The notes: generated by a model not told the origin, from the letters alone. Positions 28,882-40,216 are shown, counted from the stretch's first letter. The stretch: 64,000 nt of DNA from JAMQKA01 sp034521835 (GCA_034521835.1 JAXHMA010000006.1:930001-994000), one strand, 5' to 3'. Numbers and translations: made by a program.

Positions 28882-31378
28882 ATGAACCTATTACAAGGCC
28901 TTTCCTTTTCAAAAATCATCATGCTGCTCTTGGTTATATCAGGGAGTACTACTAATTCTACCGATAAAGCGGAAACTTATCCTATAGAACCTGAGCTTCT
29001 TGGATCAAACAATGTCAAATGGGCTGAAACAGCAACACCAGATGGTTGGACTGATGGTAACAAATGAAGGCGGGACTACCCTTGGTTATTCTAAGAGTTC
29101 TGGCCTTAACCTCATTCAGGTAGACGGATACGCGTTCAAAGATTTACAATAGGAACAATTTGCTGGATCAATTTGAAGACTGGCGTGTTGACTTTGAAAC
29201 GAGAGCCAAAGCCATGGTTGCCGAGATTCCGACTGAACAAATGATGGGCATGAAGATGAATCCATTCGGCAGTTGGACGGTTAATCCTGATACATTAGAT
29301 ACTATAATTAAGAATTCCCTGGACCTGGGTTATAGACAGCTTCGGGCGCCTCGCGGAGGAAGTGTAGACGCGAGAACAAAGGTGAATTGGAATAACATGG
29401 TACAAGAGTACATTGAAGGCCTTGACAATGTAGTCAGTATACCTGCGGTTTGGATAGATGACCCCAGGTCAGGAGATGTATCCAGCTGGCCAAGCAACCT
29501 TGGTTTTGCAGCAACATTTGATCCTGAAGTTGTAGCACAATACGGCAGAATGATGTCAAAAGAATGGCGTGCCATGGGGATCTCCATGCAAGTCGCGACA
29601 CAAATGGACCTGGCCACGGAACCAAGATGGCTACGTATTCCTGGTACGTTTGGAGAAGACCCTGCCTTGTCAATGGATATGGCCAGGGCTATAATCAACG
29701 GATGGCAATCTACCTACGACGAAGAAGGAAATGATTTGGGCTGGGGCAAACACAGTGTGAACAACCAGATGAAACACTTCCCGGGAGACGGCGCCGCCGA
29801 AGGTGGTCGCGAGTCGCATACACGTGACGGGGCATACAACGTATTCCCAGGTGGTCAGTTTTTTACGCACATACTACCATTTAAAGCCGCTATGGACTTA
29901 CCTGGCAAAACAGAAACAGTGTCGGCTGCCATGACGAACTATTCCGTCGGCATAAAGGCCGATGGTACACCGGTAGGCGGAGAGCGCGTGGGTACTAGCT
30001 ATAGTTCATATAAAATCAATCACTTGTTGAGAGAAGAATACGGCTGGGATGGCTATATCCTGACTGACTTTGGCATCCTTACCAGCAAAGATTATGGTGT
30101 TGAAAATTTGACGATGGCTGAAAAGATGTTGGCCACCCTGGAAGCAGGAAGTGATGCCTTCGGAGGTGAGGGCGGTGATGGTCAAAAAAGTGTTGACCTG
30201 GCTATGAAAGCATATAAACTGGGGGTTGACAAGCATGGTGAAGCAGAAATGAATGAGATCAGTGAAAAAATCAACAGAGAGGATACTGAAAACCCACTTC
30301 AATATTGGCATTGTCGACAATCCATACCTCTCTCTCGATGTGGCTCAATCAATCCCCAACAACACGGAGCATAACGAGGCGGGATACCAGGCACACCTCA
30401 AATCAATTGTGATGCTGAAAAACAGTGATGGCATCATTCCACGAGTCATCGGCAGAAGGAGAAAAACCCAGGGTCTATATCCCCAGGGTCTATGTGGCAG
30501 CTACCGGTGGATGGACCAGGACACCGGCATCTGCAGAGCCTGGATTCGACCTCGAGATAGCCGGGCAATATTACGATGTACTTACTGATGAGCTAGCCGA
30601 AACATTTACTGGTCCCGCTGATGAAGAAGGCAACCCAACGCTACATCCAGATGACATTATACGAGCCTCCAAAGAAGAAATTGCCCAATGCGATTTCGCC
30701 CTTGTCAGGATAAGCAATCCTAAAAACGGGAATCCCACCTTCATGGAGTCAGGAGGCATGAGGGAAGGCCCAGGATCCCTGGGAAGTATAACAGATCGTG
30801 AGGAGTTTACATATCTTCCTATTTCACTTCGATATCGTCCCTATACTGCAGATTCGAAATCCGTTCGAAAGGAGTCTCTTGGCGGGGATATGATCAAAGT
30901 TACAGAGAACGGTAAAGAGAAACTAGTAAAGGAGAATCGCTCCTATTTCGGAGAGACGGGCATCATCACGAATGAAAGACATCTGGACCTTGTGTTGAAC
31001 ACCGCATCTTCGGCAGAAAAGGTCATTGTTGCTCTGGACATGTCCAATCCAATGGTTTTTAATGAATTCGAAAGCGAGGTTGATGCGATCCTGGCAGGAT
31101 TCGGAGGTAATAGGTCAGATAACGTACCGGACAAGGCATTCCTTGAGGTTATTACCGGTCAGGTGGAACCGTCAGGATTATTGCCTCTTCAAATGCCAGC
31201 GGATATGGAGACTGTAGAGGCACAATTTGAGGATGTGCCTCGAGATATGGAATGCCATGTTGACAGCGACGGTAACACCTATGACTTTGCATTCGGCCTT
31301 AATTGGTCTGGTGTGATAAAGGACGACCGAACAGCAACGTATAATGTACCTCCGATAGTAGGTAACCCACCTAAATAA
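28882..31378 (+). pseudogene. Glycoside hydrolase family 3 (beta-glucosidase-like), several frameshifts
   Basis: The assembled protein is about 830 residues with a signal (MNLLQGLSFSKIIMLLLVIS). The GH3 N-domain has FGEDPALSMDMARAIINGWQ, KHFPGDGAAEGGRESH and the nucleophile aspartate in GWDGYILTDFGI. The C-terminal GH3 domain follows in other frames (VMLKNSDGIIP, then VYIPRVYVAATGG, and the last 300 residues to FAFGLNWSG). Frame changes lie near 29065, 29150, 30300 and 30440. A 2.5 kb exported glycosidase is large for an integron cassette. It removes glucosyl-type residues outside the cytosol if functional. Confidence 0.75.
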
Positions 31379-31437
31379 AACTGTAAATCGCCCTAGAGAA
31401 ATATATAAACGTTATCCATTCTTAAGTAATAGTCGTC

Positions 31438-31563
31438 ATATAACAACGGCATCAATCGGACTTGGTATAAACTTGGCTTTTGTTCTGTCTCCTTGCGGTT
31501 TTAGGTTTGTATGTTAAATTGAGTTCATAATCTCCAAGCCGATTATCCCGTGGGCCGTTATAG
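31438..31563 (+). repeat. attC site 12
   Basis: From ATATAAC (31438-31444) to GTTATAG (31557-31563), 126 bases. The arms are CGGCATCAATCGGACTTGG and CCAAGCCGATTATCCCGTGG. TCATATAAC complements the first nine bases of the GH3 cassette. Confidence 0.8.
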
Positions 31564-31775
31564 GGCTAAACAATAACCTTATTTTAACAACATAAATTTA
31601 GCGGTGTAATAAGATGAATTTCAATCTTCTATTTGACTCTTGTTTATAGAACTTGTGGTGTTATTTTTTAATAATTATGAACAAAACTATAATATGAATG
31701 TAAGAATAACAGGATTTCAATGGTGATCTTTGATATTAGCTACAATTCTATTAAACAATTGGCCAATTTATTCTG

Positions 31776-32608
31776 ATGAAAATTGATCAGCATATTAAAA
31801 TATCAAAAATTATCCGGAGGGAGACTTTAAAAACGAATCAAGATTTTTATTCAGTTATCTGGATTATCGGAACTGTCAAAGGAATACTTATTGATGGAGT
31901 GTTACATAAAAATGTTTCCAACTCCATGTTTTTTTTAAATCCCAGGTACAAATGGAAAATTCTAAAAACCAATGGGAAAGTATCGAGTGGATACATCATG
32001 TATCTATCAGATAAGGTGCTTAATGAACCTTCGTTGAGCAAACTGCAAATAAATGAAGTGAGAATATTACATACCGATACAATCCACAAAGCTCAACTGG
32101 CACCCGGCATCCAAAACAGAGTTCAAACGATTATTGAGATGCTTGAAGAGTTATTGACAACACATCTTAACCATAGAGAAGACGCTATACTTGCTTTGGT
32201 AAACACCTTCTTCGTTTACTGTGATGGCCAATGTAATATTAAGTCAAGCATTGATAACAACAGCAGTAAGGCTTCAATAGTATATTCATTCAAAAAGCTG
32301 CTAAGCGAGAGAATTACTGAACAGCACGATGTAATCGAATACGCAGAAGCTCTCCATATTTCACCCAAATACCTCAATGAATGTGTTCAGGAAGTGCTTC
32401 AAACAGGTGCCAAAAGTTTAATCATTGAACAACTGGGAATGAGAGCCAGGCACACACTTAAGTTTTCCGACAAATCTATCAAAGAAATTGCTTTTGATTT
32501 AGGGTTTTCTTTCCTTCCTACTTTAGCTCCTTCTGCAAAAAGCACTTAGGTAGTTCTCCTTCCAATACAGAAAGGGATAAACTCCCAAATTCTAATGATT
32601 TACTGTAG
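31776..32608 (+). pseudogene. AraC-family transcriptional regulator, C-terminal frameshift
   Basis: The N-terminal 150 residues are an AraC-type sensing domain of the kind common in Bacteroidota. The DNA-binding domain has EYAEALHISPKYLNECVQEV and SIKEIAFDLGF. One base before the end of the second helix the frame is wrong. The shift restores FPSYFSSFCKKHLGSSPSN and a stop at 32608, giving about 277 residues. It probably regulates the following SDR and cupin genes, with which it shares a cassette-like interval. Confidence 0.75.
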
Positions 32609-32684
32609 TATTCACATTTTTTATACGTGAAGGCGTACTTACTTTATCAATGTATAACTGATAAGTGGATATAAACGCTACTTT

Positions 32685-33321
32685 ATGGAAATTGTATTAA
32701 TCGGATCTACAGGTACCATAGGAAGTGCCATAGCCCAATTACTTAAAGATAAGAAAACACGAAGTATTAAACACTTCGCGTCATTCGGACTATGTTGTTG
32801 ATATTGAAAACCTCAACTCTATCAACACTTTATTCACCAAAACCGGACAGGTTGACGCTATTATTTGTGCAGCGGGCAATGCCAGTTTTGGTGCATTTTC
32901 CACCCTAACCGAAGATCAGTTCAACCTCGGAATCAAAAGCAAGCTTATGGGGCAGGTAAATGTACGCCGTGAAGGATTAGGAAAACTGAAACCCAAAGGT
33001 GTAATCATTCTTACCGGAGGAACATTAGCTCACGACCCCTGGCCGGAAACCACCAATATTGCTATGGTCAATGCTGCGCTTGAGGGTTTTGTAAAAGCAC
33101 TTGCCTTAGAACTAACCGAAGGCCGAAGGATTCTGGTCGTTCATCCGCCATTGATCAAAGAAACGGCTGAAATGATGAGAATGGACGGGAACCAATACCC
33201 ATCAGCCTCCGAAGTGGCTGGTACTTATTTGCAGGGGTTGGAAAGCAATGAAAACGGTAGGCTATTTATGCAACAGACTATAAATCATAGCATAAGCAAC
33301 AAATATAATTTGAACATATAA
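32685..33321 (+). pseudogene. Short-chain dehydrogenase/reductase, one frameshift
   Basis: The start MEIVLIGSTGTIGSAIAQLL carries the Rossmann nucleotide motif (GSTGTIGSA). After a frame change near 32790 the protein continues with DAIICAAGNASFGAFSTL (the NNAG-like motif) and TNIAMVNAALEGFVKALALE, where the usual YxxxK is replaced by MVNAALE. It is about 212 residues, short-type SDR. The loss of the catalytic Tyr/Lys suggests an atypical or NAD-binding regulatory member. Confidence 0.7.
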
Positions 33322-33341
33322 TTACTAAAAAAAACAAAACA

Positions 33342-33881
33342 ATGGACAGACAATCATTTATTAAGGCCACAGGAATAGGTTTTGGCGCAAGTATGATACC
33401 CGGAATTGGACTTGGAAGTACAAAGGAAACCTCACCCACTGAAACATTCAGTGAAGATGATTTATGGGTCCTGGGCCACAAAATAACACTCTACAAGGAC
33501 TCCTCAGGAGATTTTGATTTGGCTATTGGCGTAACCCCTCCTAATGTGCCGGGACCTCCCCCTCACTACCACGAAACATTCGATGAACTATTTTTGGTTT
33601 TGGAAGGCAAAATGGAGTTTATGGTGGGAAAAAAAACAATAAAAGCATCCCCGGGTGATATGGTGGACCTTCCCATGGAAACTGTACACACATTTGGCAA
33701 CGACGGAGACAAACCGTGTAAATGGCTCAACATACACAGTCCAAAAGGATTTTCTGCCTTTTTTGAAGCCTTTGGGGTAAAAGCAACAGAAACTGATGCC
33801 TTAAAAAAATCTGTCGCTGAAAAAGTGATTGGTCAAGTCATGCAACAAGCATCCCAGTTTGATATGATTATTATGGAATAA
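33342..33881 (+). CDS. Exported cupin-domain protein
   Basis: The 179-residue protein starts MDRQSFIKATGIGFGASMIP, a leader like that of the cupin at 27266. The barrel contains PPPHYHETFDELFLVLEGKM (His, His, Glu) and VHTFGNDGD (His), a full metal-binding set. It follows the SDR gene by 20 bases and probably shares its transcript. Function is not defined further. Confidence 0.8.
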   Translation: MDRQSFIKATGIGFGASMIPGIGLGSTKETSPTETFSEDDLWVLGHKITLYKDSSGDFDLAIGVTPPNVPGPPPHYHETFDELFLVLEGKMEFMVGKKTIKASPGDMVDLPMETVHTFGNDGDKPCKWLNIHSPKGFSAFFEAFGVKATETDALKKSVAEKVIGQVMQQASQFDMIIME

Positions 33882-34051
33882 CGAAGAGCACACTGTTAAC
33901 ATCGTCTGCAAGTAATAGGGGTTTCTAATCCCGACTGATTGCGACAAAAGCTTATTTATTCCTTCGGCATTATTTATTGTCAAAGTTTAGCATTAATATT
34001 TGAACAGTTTTGCGTTACCATCCTGCTTATTTATTTTCAATTCTTTGATAC

Positions 34052-35286
34052 TCAGGTTTGCTCAGGAATTAGATCATCAATAGTCTCAACAGCTCGTCTT
34101 GCACCTCCGGCTTCTTTAAAAGCTTGAGCTATAGTTTTAGCTCCCTGTTTACAATTCAAGGCCTGAGCAATAGCGGCTCTAAGTCGTTTTTCATTTAATT
34201 TGTTTTTGGGAAGCATCGTCCCCGAACCACTGACTTCTACCCGTCGTGCCGTCTCACTTTGGTCCCGCCCCCAGGGAATTACACAAACGGGAACCCCGGC
34301 CGCTAAAGCGCGTTGTGTTGTTCCCATGCCACCGTGAGTGACAACCAAGTCCATGTGTGGAATAACCTGAGCATGAGGAAGGAATTTGGTGATGTGTACA
34401 TTTTTGTGCGGTGCTTCAAACCGATCGGGATTAAGAGCAGCAGTGGTTACAATGACACTTCCCTGATGATCGTCTAATGCACGAAGCGCCGTTTCAATGA
34501 TGGCCCCGTCATCCTGCATTTCGGTGGATATACTTACTAAAATCTTTGGTGATGGCAAGTTTTCTATCCATTCTGGTTTAGCCCCAGGTGGAGCCCAAAG
34601 TCCAGGTCCAATGGATAATATGTTCTTCGGCCATTCCTTGCGCGGATAATCAAAGGGAACGGCTGTACGATAAAGAACAAGATCTGGCTTAGTAAAAATG
34701 TCTTCATATTTATCTAACGCAGAAACCTTTAAGCTCAGAGCGTATTTGATTCAATTCACCAATTAGCAGGTTTTACTGCTTTTTGAACCAACAGTTTCGA
34801 CTACACGATCCCGAATACGATGGATAATATTCGTTGGTGGAGAAAAACCAGGCCCGAATGCCGGTGTGTCACTCGATGATATTGGAAGACAATACGGCAT
34901 AAACATCACCCATGGATTTCCTTCTCAGATTCAGCGTAAGCTCCAGCTCCCCAGGTATTGACATCTACAATAAGTAAATCTGGGTTAAATTTGTTACAGC
35001 TTTCCTGCAAATCTTCAATTTCGTACGGAGCTCTTGCCAGCCAACTTCTAAAGGCAGATTTAAATTGCGATATTGGATTACTTTCATTGTAATCCTGAAG
35101 CTCCAGGGATTCAATTTCTGAAGAAATGGAAAGATGTGTAATGTCTTCCTTTTCAACATGTTCCTTTTCACTGCTCAGGGTTTGAACGAGTACGTTATGA
35201 CCTCTTTTTCGGAGCTTAATGGCAACATCCATCATCGGATAGAGATGTCCGCGAGCGGGGGATGTATAGATAAGTATTGTTTTCAT
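34052..35286 (-). pseudogene. MGT/UGT-type glycosyltransferase (GT1), frameshifted
   Basis: The N-terminal GT-B domain (MKTILIYTSPARGHLYPMMD, from 35286) and the C-terminal donor-binding domain (34052-34558, VVTHGGMGTTQRALAAGVPV, PWGRDQSETARRVE) are in different frames, joined by a middle part with at least two shifts (34560-34905). The whole is about 410 residues, the normal length for macrolide-type glycosyltransferases that inactivate or decorate small hydrophobic molecules using UDP-sugars. Its start overlaps the stop of the TetR gene by four bases, so the two form an operon. Confidence 0.75.
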
Positions 35287-35858
35287 GGGATCTCCAGGAT
35301 TTTGCTTACCATGTTGGTAATGATTTTTTTTGTTGTATCAAGTGGTCGGCCAAGGTCAAGTCGCAACAGCTTCCAGGTGTAGATATCGGTTGCAACAACG
35401 AGGGCATCAATTACTTCTGTTTCATTCCCTGCTACATGCGGTCCAAAACAGCGTTCAACCCACTGTCGATGAAAATTCCTGCCTTCTGCAGTGAAATCGG
35501 AGGCAAATGATTCTTCGCTGTGTTCTTGGGTAAGCAGATTTAACACCAGCTTGCCTTCCTGCTCATAATGCTCAATCAGGTTTTCGATGGCTTCGGTTAT
35601 ATTGCCGGACTCAGAACCACCCCTCTGCTTCTCAACCCTGGAAGAAACTCTCTCCGCAACTGCATATATACACCCCTCTCTTGAATCCATATGGCGAAGC
35701 ACTGTCTGAACAGTGATGCCCGATTCCTTTGCTATAGCATTCAGGCTTATTTTTTCCAGAGGTTTTTCAGTAAGGAGTCGCTCGGTAGCGGCTATAATAT
35801 TTTCAGTTGTTTGAGCCGCTTTCTCAGAACGTCTGGACATGTCATAGGTACGAGACAT
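35283..35858 (-). CDS. TetR-family transcriptional repressor
   Basis: The 191-residue protein has an N-terminal TetR helix-turn-helix (AATERLLTEKPLEKISLNAI, AKESGITVQTVLRHMDSREG) and a helical ligand domain. It is the first gene of an operon with the glycosyltransferase (ATGA overlap). An inverted repeat with 13-base arms lies just upstream. The likely scheme is self-repression released by the glycosyltransferase substrate. Confidence 0.85.
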   Translation of the reverse strand: MSRTYDMSRRSEKAAQTTENIIAATERLLTEKPLEKISLNAIAKESGITVQTVLRHMDSREGCIYAVAERVSSRVEKQRGGSESGNITEAIENLIEHYEQEGKLVLNLLTQEHSEESFASDFTAEGRNFHRQWVERCFGPHVAGNETEVIDALVVATDIYTWKLLRLDLGRPLDTTKKIITNMVSKILEIP

Positions 35859-35863
35859 AATAA

Positions 35864-35894
35864 ATATTCATGTTAATTAAGTTAACATGAATAT
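35864..35894. promoter_or_regulatory. TetR operator candidate
   Basis: ATATTCATGTTAA and TTAACATGAATAT form perfect 13-base arms with the spacer TTAAG, six bases upstream of the TetR start. This is the size and place expected for an autoregulatory operator. Confidence 0.65.
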
Positions 35895-36078
35895 AATTTG
35901 CTATTGTTCTTCATGCAAGAAAATTATTATTTGACTTACTTTCTTATTGATAGGAAATTAATAGTTATGGAATATTAAACTGCCAGAAAAAGTTGTTCTC
36001 ACAAATTATTCATCGCTCTCTCAAATACCTAAATAACTTTTTTGCAAAAATTAGCTAAAAGCTGTTCATCCAGCGCCC
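35895..36078. other. Non-coding stretch upstream of the TetR operon
   Basis: It is AT-rich without a recognised gene. It should contain the promoter of the minus-strand TetR-glycosyltransferase operon. Confidence 0.35.
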
Positions 36079-36204
36079 TGATAACCGCGCATTAAGCGGA
36101 CGCACCTCGCCAATTCTCTACCGGTCTTGGTTTTGAGTCTCATCCTTCGTCAGTTGCCAATTCAACATTAATGCGTGTGCACCTTATGCGCAATGTCGAT
36201 ATTC
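36079..36204 (+). repeat. attC site 13 (3' core mutated)
   Basis: The 5' core is TGATAAC (36079-36085), with arms CGCGCATTAAGCGGACGCAC and GTGTGCACCTTATGCGCAAT. The 3' core is GATATTC (36198-36204) instead of GTTRRRY. GCGCCCTGATAAC resembles the complement of the start of its interval (GTTATAGGGC, 31557) with one extra base. Confidence 0.75.
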
Positions 36205-36280
36205 CAACTAAAATTCAGTTGCTAATAATTACTTATTCCATTCGTTTTTTAGTAGATTTAAAGAAACAAAACAAATTGTT

Positions 36281-36514
36281 ATGATTACTGATTTCAACGA
36301 AATTGAAAATTCGGCGCTAAAATTAGATGAGAATCATCGCGCTAAACTTGCCAAACGTCTTCTTGAAAGTCTTGATCAACAAATAGATCAAGAGATTGAA
36401 CAAGCGTGGATTGACGAAGTAAATCGTAGAAAAAAAGAACTTGATTCTGGAGAGGTTGATCCAATATCAGCTGAAGAAGTTCTTTCAAACGCTCGAAAAT
36501 TGCTCGAGAAGTGA
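36281..36514 (+). CDS. Addiction-module antitoxin component (CHP02574/ParD-like)
   Basis: The 77-residue protein has the pattern of the addiction module component family: LDENHRAKLAKRLLESLDQQ, then IEQAWIDEVNRRKKELDSGE and a final ISAEEVLSNARKLL. It overlaps the start of the ParE/RelE-type gene by four bases. The antitoxin would bind both the toxin and its own promoter. It is the first gene of its cassette. Confidence 0.85.
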   Translation: MITDFNEIENSALKLDENHRAKLAKRLLESLDQQIDQEIEQAWIDEVNRRKKELDSGEVDPISAEEVLSNARKLLEK

Positions 36515-36807
36515 AGATAGATTTTCACCCGGCAGCGCAAAACGAGTTTCTTACCTCAATCAAATATTACAACAAGAAAGCAGCGGGGCTGGGCGATCAA
36601 TTTTATACTGAAGTTCAAACGGCTTTAGCTTTACTGCGATCATTTCCAGAGATCGGAACTCCATTTGAAGGATCTTTTCGTAAATTTTCACTCAACCGTT
36701 TTTCTTTTGCCCTCATTTATAAGTACGACGAAGAAAATAACTACCTTGAGATTTACGCTGTCATGCACCAGAGTCGTAAGCCTAATTATTGGACTTCCCG
36801 AAAGTGA
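36511..36807 (+). CDS. ParE/RelE-family toxin
   Basis: The 98-residue protein (MKIDFHPAAQNEFLTSIKYY ... GTPFEGSFRKFSLNRFSFAL ... IYAVMHQSRKPNYW) matches the ParE/RelE fold, including the C-terminal HQSRKPNYW. The listed start is GTG at 36511. ParE members poison gyrase and RelE members cut mRNA, and sequence alone does not decide between them. The coupling with the upstream antitoxin indicates a complete module. Confidence 0.85.
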   Translation: MKIDFHPAAQNEFLTSIKYYNKKAAGLGDQFYTEVQTALALLRSFPEIGTPFEGSFRKFSLNRFSFALIYKYDEENNYLEIYAVMHQSRKPNYWTSRK

Positions 36808-36819
36808 TTGGTAGGGTGG

Positions 36820-36826
36820 ATATAAC
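36820..36826 (+). repeat. attC site 14, 5' core only
   Basis: ATATAAC is followed directly by IS1111-type copy 4. The 3' half of this attC is not found, having been lost with the other end of the IS. Confidence 0.7.
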
Positions 36827-37226
36827 CCCTTTAAAAAGGACTTTATCAAGGGCACGGTCCTCACCCACTTTGGATATTTTAATTCAATAATTCCTGGTTC
36901 AAACCTATCACTGGCGACCGGATTCGTTGATCAAGCTTGAATTACCTGCCGGTATCCAACCCCCTTTTCGGGCTTATTCTCCGTCAATGGACAGAGACTG
37001 CAGCATTCAAAATGCTACTATCCCAGATCTTTAGCCGGCCAGCCAACCGATTCCCCAATCAAAGCGAACGGGCTCTCAGAGACCCTGTTAGGCGTACGGG
37101 TTTATCGGCTGGGGCCAGCAGGGATGAAACGTCGCCCGCGTGGGCTGCCCTTTAAAACCTTTATATGGCTCCTGTTTGCTTAGCACGTGCCAGACAATTT
37201 TAGCTAATTCTTTTGCAACAACAGCC
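36827..37226 (-). mobile_element. IS110/IS1111-group element, copy 4 (broken by an IS1182-like element)
   Basis: The left end, the whole non-coding region (ACCTGCCGGTATCCAACCCC, TTTTCGGGCTTATTCTCCGT, ACTATCCCAGATCT) and the last codons of the transposase (minus strand) are present. The element then ends at the CTAG where another IS is inserted, and its other half is missing. Confidence 0.75.
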
Positions 37227-37230
37227 CTAG

Positions 37231-38779
37231 GAGTCTGTCGGACTTTCCAGGCATAATTTAGTAGATTCAGGAACTTCTTAAAAACAAACGGATCTGTTTT
37301 GTGATGGCGAATTTTAAGTTACCGATCGTGATACGTCCTATTTGTTACCACCGTCGGTCGATGAGTGGCTTCCCGAAGATCACCTTGCCCGGTTTGTCGT
37401 CGAAATTGTTGACCAACTGGATATGTCGGCCCTGGAGGGCAGCTACAGCGGCAGCGGCTCCGACGCTTACCACCCCCCGATGATGACAGCGCTGCTGTTC
37501 TATAGCTACGCGAGCGGGACGTTTTCCTCCCGCAAGATCGAGGCGGCGACTTACGAGTCGGTGCCCATGCGATATGTAGCGGCGGGCCAGCATCCTGACC
37601 ACGACAGGATCTGCACGTTTCGGCAGCGGTTTCTGGGGCCGTTGGCGGATCTGTTTACCCAGATCCTGTTGGTGGCGGGGCAGATGGGGCTGACTGAACT
37701 GGCCGATTAAGTATTGATGGTTCCAAATTCAACGCCAATGCCTCCAAGCATAAAGCGATGAGCTGGCAGCGGGCCTGCGCACTGGAGGATCAGCTGAGTG
37801 AGGAAGTCGACGAGTTGCTGGAAAAAGCCGAAGCGGCCGACGCCGAGGATGAGGACGCCGACAGGCTCCCCGAGGAGCTAGAGCGTCGCCAGCAACGGCT
37901 GGAACAAATTCGTCAGGCCAAGGCGCTTATTGAACAGCGGGCTGCCGAGCGCTATGAGGCCGAAAAGGCGGAGTATGAGGAGAAAACGGCCCAGCGAAAG
38001 CCCAACCAGCAACGGACCGGACCAAGACCCCCGGCCGGAAACCGGAGCCGCCGGAGTCGGGGCCACGTCCCAAAGATCAGGTCAATTTTACTGATCCCGA
38101 ATCCCGGATCATGCTGACCAGTAACAACGGCTGGCAGCAAGCGTGGAACGCCCAGGCGGCCGTCGATATGGACTCGCATCTGATCGTGGGCGGCCATATC
38201 AGCCAAGCGGCGAATGACAAGCAAGAACTAAAGGCTGCCTTAACATCCTTGCAAGCCCTGCCCGAGGAGTTGGGCAGCCCGGAGCGTATTACCGCCGACA
38301 ACGGATATTACAGTGAAGACAATATCACCGAAACGACCGACAGAGAGATGGTTCCTTACCTGGCGACGGGCCGCCAGGAACATAATCAGCGCTGGGACGA
38401 GCGGGTCGCCAATCCCGGCCCGCCCCCGGAGGAGGCGACCGACGCCGAACAGATGGCCTGGCGGGTGCAAACCCCGGATGGGAAAGCTTTCTACGGGCGG
38501 CGCAAGGCGACCGTGGAGACGGTCTTTGGGATCATCAAAGCGGTGCTGGGATTCCGACAGTTTAGTCTGCGGGGCCTTGCGAAGATGGCTGGAGAGTGGA
38601 ATCTGGTCCAATGTGCCTATAATCTAAAGCGAATGTATGCTTTAGCGACATAACCCGGCCGGGGAAAAGAATATCTGAGATGGAAATCGGAACATGTATC
38701 CATAGAAAAAACAAACGGCCTAAAAATGGACGGCAAAAAGAAAACTACCAGATTTATAACTGCTTTGTCCGACAGACTC
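37231..38779 (+). mobile_element. IS1182-like insertion sequence
   Basis: The 1549-base element has inverted ends GAGTCTGTCGGAC (left) and GTCCGACAGACTC (right). It is flanked by CTAG on both sides (37227-37230 and 38780-38783), a likely 4-base target duplication. Confidence 0.8.
37304..38653 (+). pseudogene. IS1182-family DDE transposase, three frameshifts
   Basis: The pieces read in order are DEWLPEDHLARFVVEIVDQL, YHPPMMTALLFYSYASGTFS and RTFRQRF-like sequence (ICTFRQRFLGPLADLF), then an acidic coiled-coil insert (EEVDELLEKAEAADAEDEDA). The DDE core follows (WQQAWNAQAAVDMDSHLIVG, ITADNGYYSEDN, RRKATVETVFGIIK). Frame changes occur near 37325, 37709 and 38035. Together they give about 450 residues, typical for the family. 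Confidence 0.8.
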
Positions 38780-38783
38780 CTAG

Positions 38784-39082
38784 TGTCCGGTTTAAAGTTA
38801 TTGAGTCCCAATGAGTTATAGAATGGGGGGGTATATTCCGTGAGTGATTTATCATAAAATAGCTGTTTAAGCATCATATACATCGATTTTGACACACTAA
38901 AAATATCCAAGATCGTGAGTGATTTGGTAGTTCAATAAAAACATTTTTAATGAATATGCATCCTTTGGGCAGTTTGGGATCGGCTATTTGTAGTTTTGAA
39001 TTCAAATCGATAAAATTTAAAAACCCTATATTTCATTGTTACACAAACAATTACAAGAAAACACATTCTTTTTAACCGGACA
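38784..39082. repeat. MITE-like element with TGTCCGGTT ends, flanked by CTAG
   Basis: The 299-base stretch begins TGTCCGGTTTAAAG and ends CTTTTTAACCGGACA. CTAG lies on both sides (38780-38783 and 39083-39086). It has no coding potential. It shares its left CTAG with the IS1182-like element, so the two are adjacent insertions into the same target sequence. Confidence 0.6.
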
Positions 39083-39169
39083 CTAGTGAATTACCTTTAA
39101 TAAATGTTATTTGGCCGTATTCATGTAATACCTGCCGGTTTTTGGCGAAGCTTCTGGACACCTTTAATG

Positions 39170-40034
39170 CGGGCATACAACCTACACAACCGTGCCGGCT
39201 GAAAACCAGATTACGATTCGGCATCTGCTGACTCACACATCCGGAATCGGCTACGGTATGATTGACGGGGATGAGCGTTTCAAAATGATCTACGAAAAAG
39301 CCGGTGTTACAGACCTGTTTACAACGGAAGATATTACAATAGAGGAGAGTGTGACCAAACTTGCTCAACTGCCGCTGCATCACGAACCGGGCACAGAATT
39401 CACGTACAGCAAAGGAATGGATGTTCTGGGATATTTTATCGTGGAGATATCGGGAATGCCTTTCGATGAGTAACTCAGATCTCATATTTTTGAACCGCTT
39501 GGGATGGACGATACTTGGTTCTACCTGCCCGAATCAAAACACGATCAGCTGGTGACGGTTCAGCGTAAAGATGATGAAGGAAACTGGGAGCCTTATCCGT
39601 CACTTTTTACGATCCTGAGTATCCCCGGAAGGGAGCGATGACCTTTTTCTAAGGCGGAGCAGGCCTTTCAAGCACGATTGAAGATTATGCCACATTTCTG
39701 CAGATGTATTTGAATAACGGCGAGTACGAAGGGACCCGGCTTCTCAGCCGAACCACCGTAAATTTCATGATGCAAAACCAGGTCGGCGAACTGCTCTGGC
39801 GATAGCGGCAAGGATTACGGCCTTGCTTTTGGCCTGATTGACAAACATGGAGAAGCGATGGGCGGACGAGGTAGTCTCGGCACGGTTGCCTGGGGCGGTT
39901 ATTTCAATACTCAATATTTTGCCGATCCGCAGGAAAATGTGATTGGACTCATCTTCAAGCAAACCAGGGGATCCACCGGAGACGAAACCGGCTGGAAATT
40001 CCGGCAGTTGGTGTTCCAGGCGATTGATGACTGA
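39170..40034 (+). pseudogene. CubicO-type serine hydrolase (beta-lactamase fold), 5'-truncated and frameshifted
   Basis: The first recognisable residues are NQITIRHLLTHTSGIGYG, then HHEPGTEFTYSKGMDVLGYF, which includes the Tyr of the YxN-like motif. Frames then change to EPLGMDDTWFYLPESKHDQL, RTTVNFMMQNQ and a final VFQAIDD at 40034. The part with the nucleophile SxxK lies upstream of the MITE and is lost. It is a remnant. Confidence 0.7.
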
Positions 40035-40216
40035 GAGACAAAATCGCCATGACAGAAATTGAATAGATACCATAAATCTTGAGTTATGTGTTTTTAAAAA
40101 TTTTTAGCCAATAATTATGCTTTTTTCACAAAGACACGGTTACAGACCAGTAAGCAAAGAACTTCAACTTCAAGAGATTGATGTTGAAGTGAGAAACCGC
40201 TTGTGGAATCTAATTG

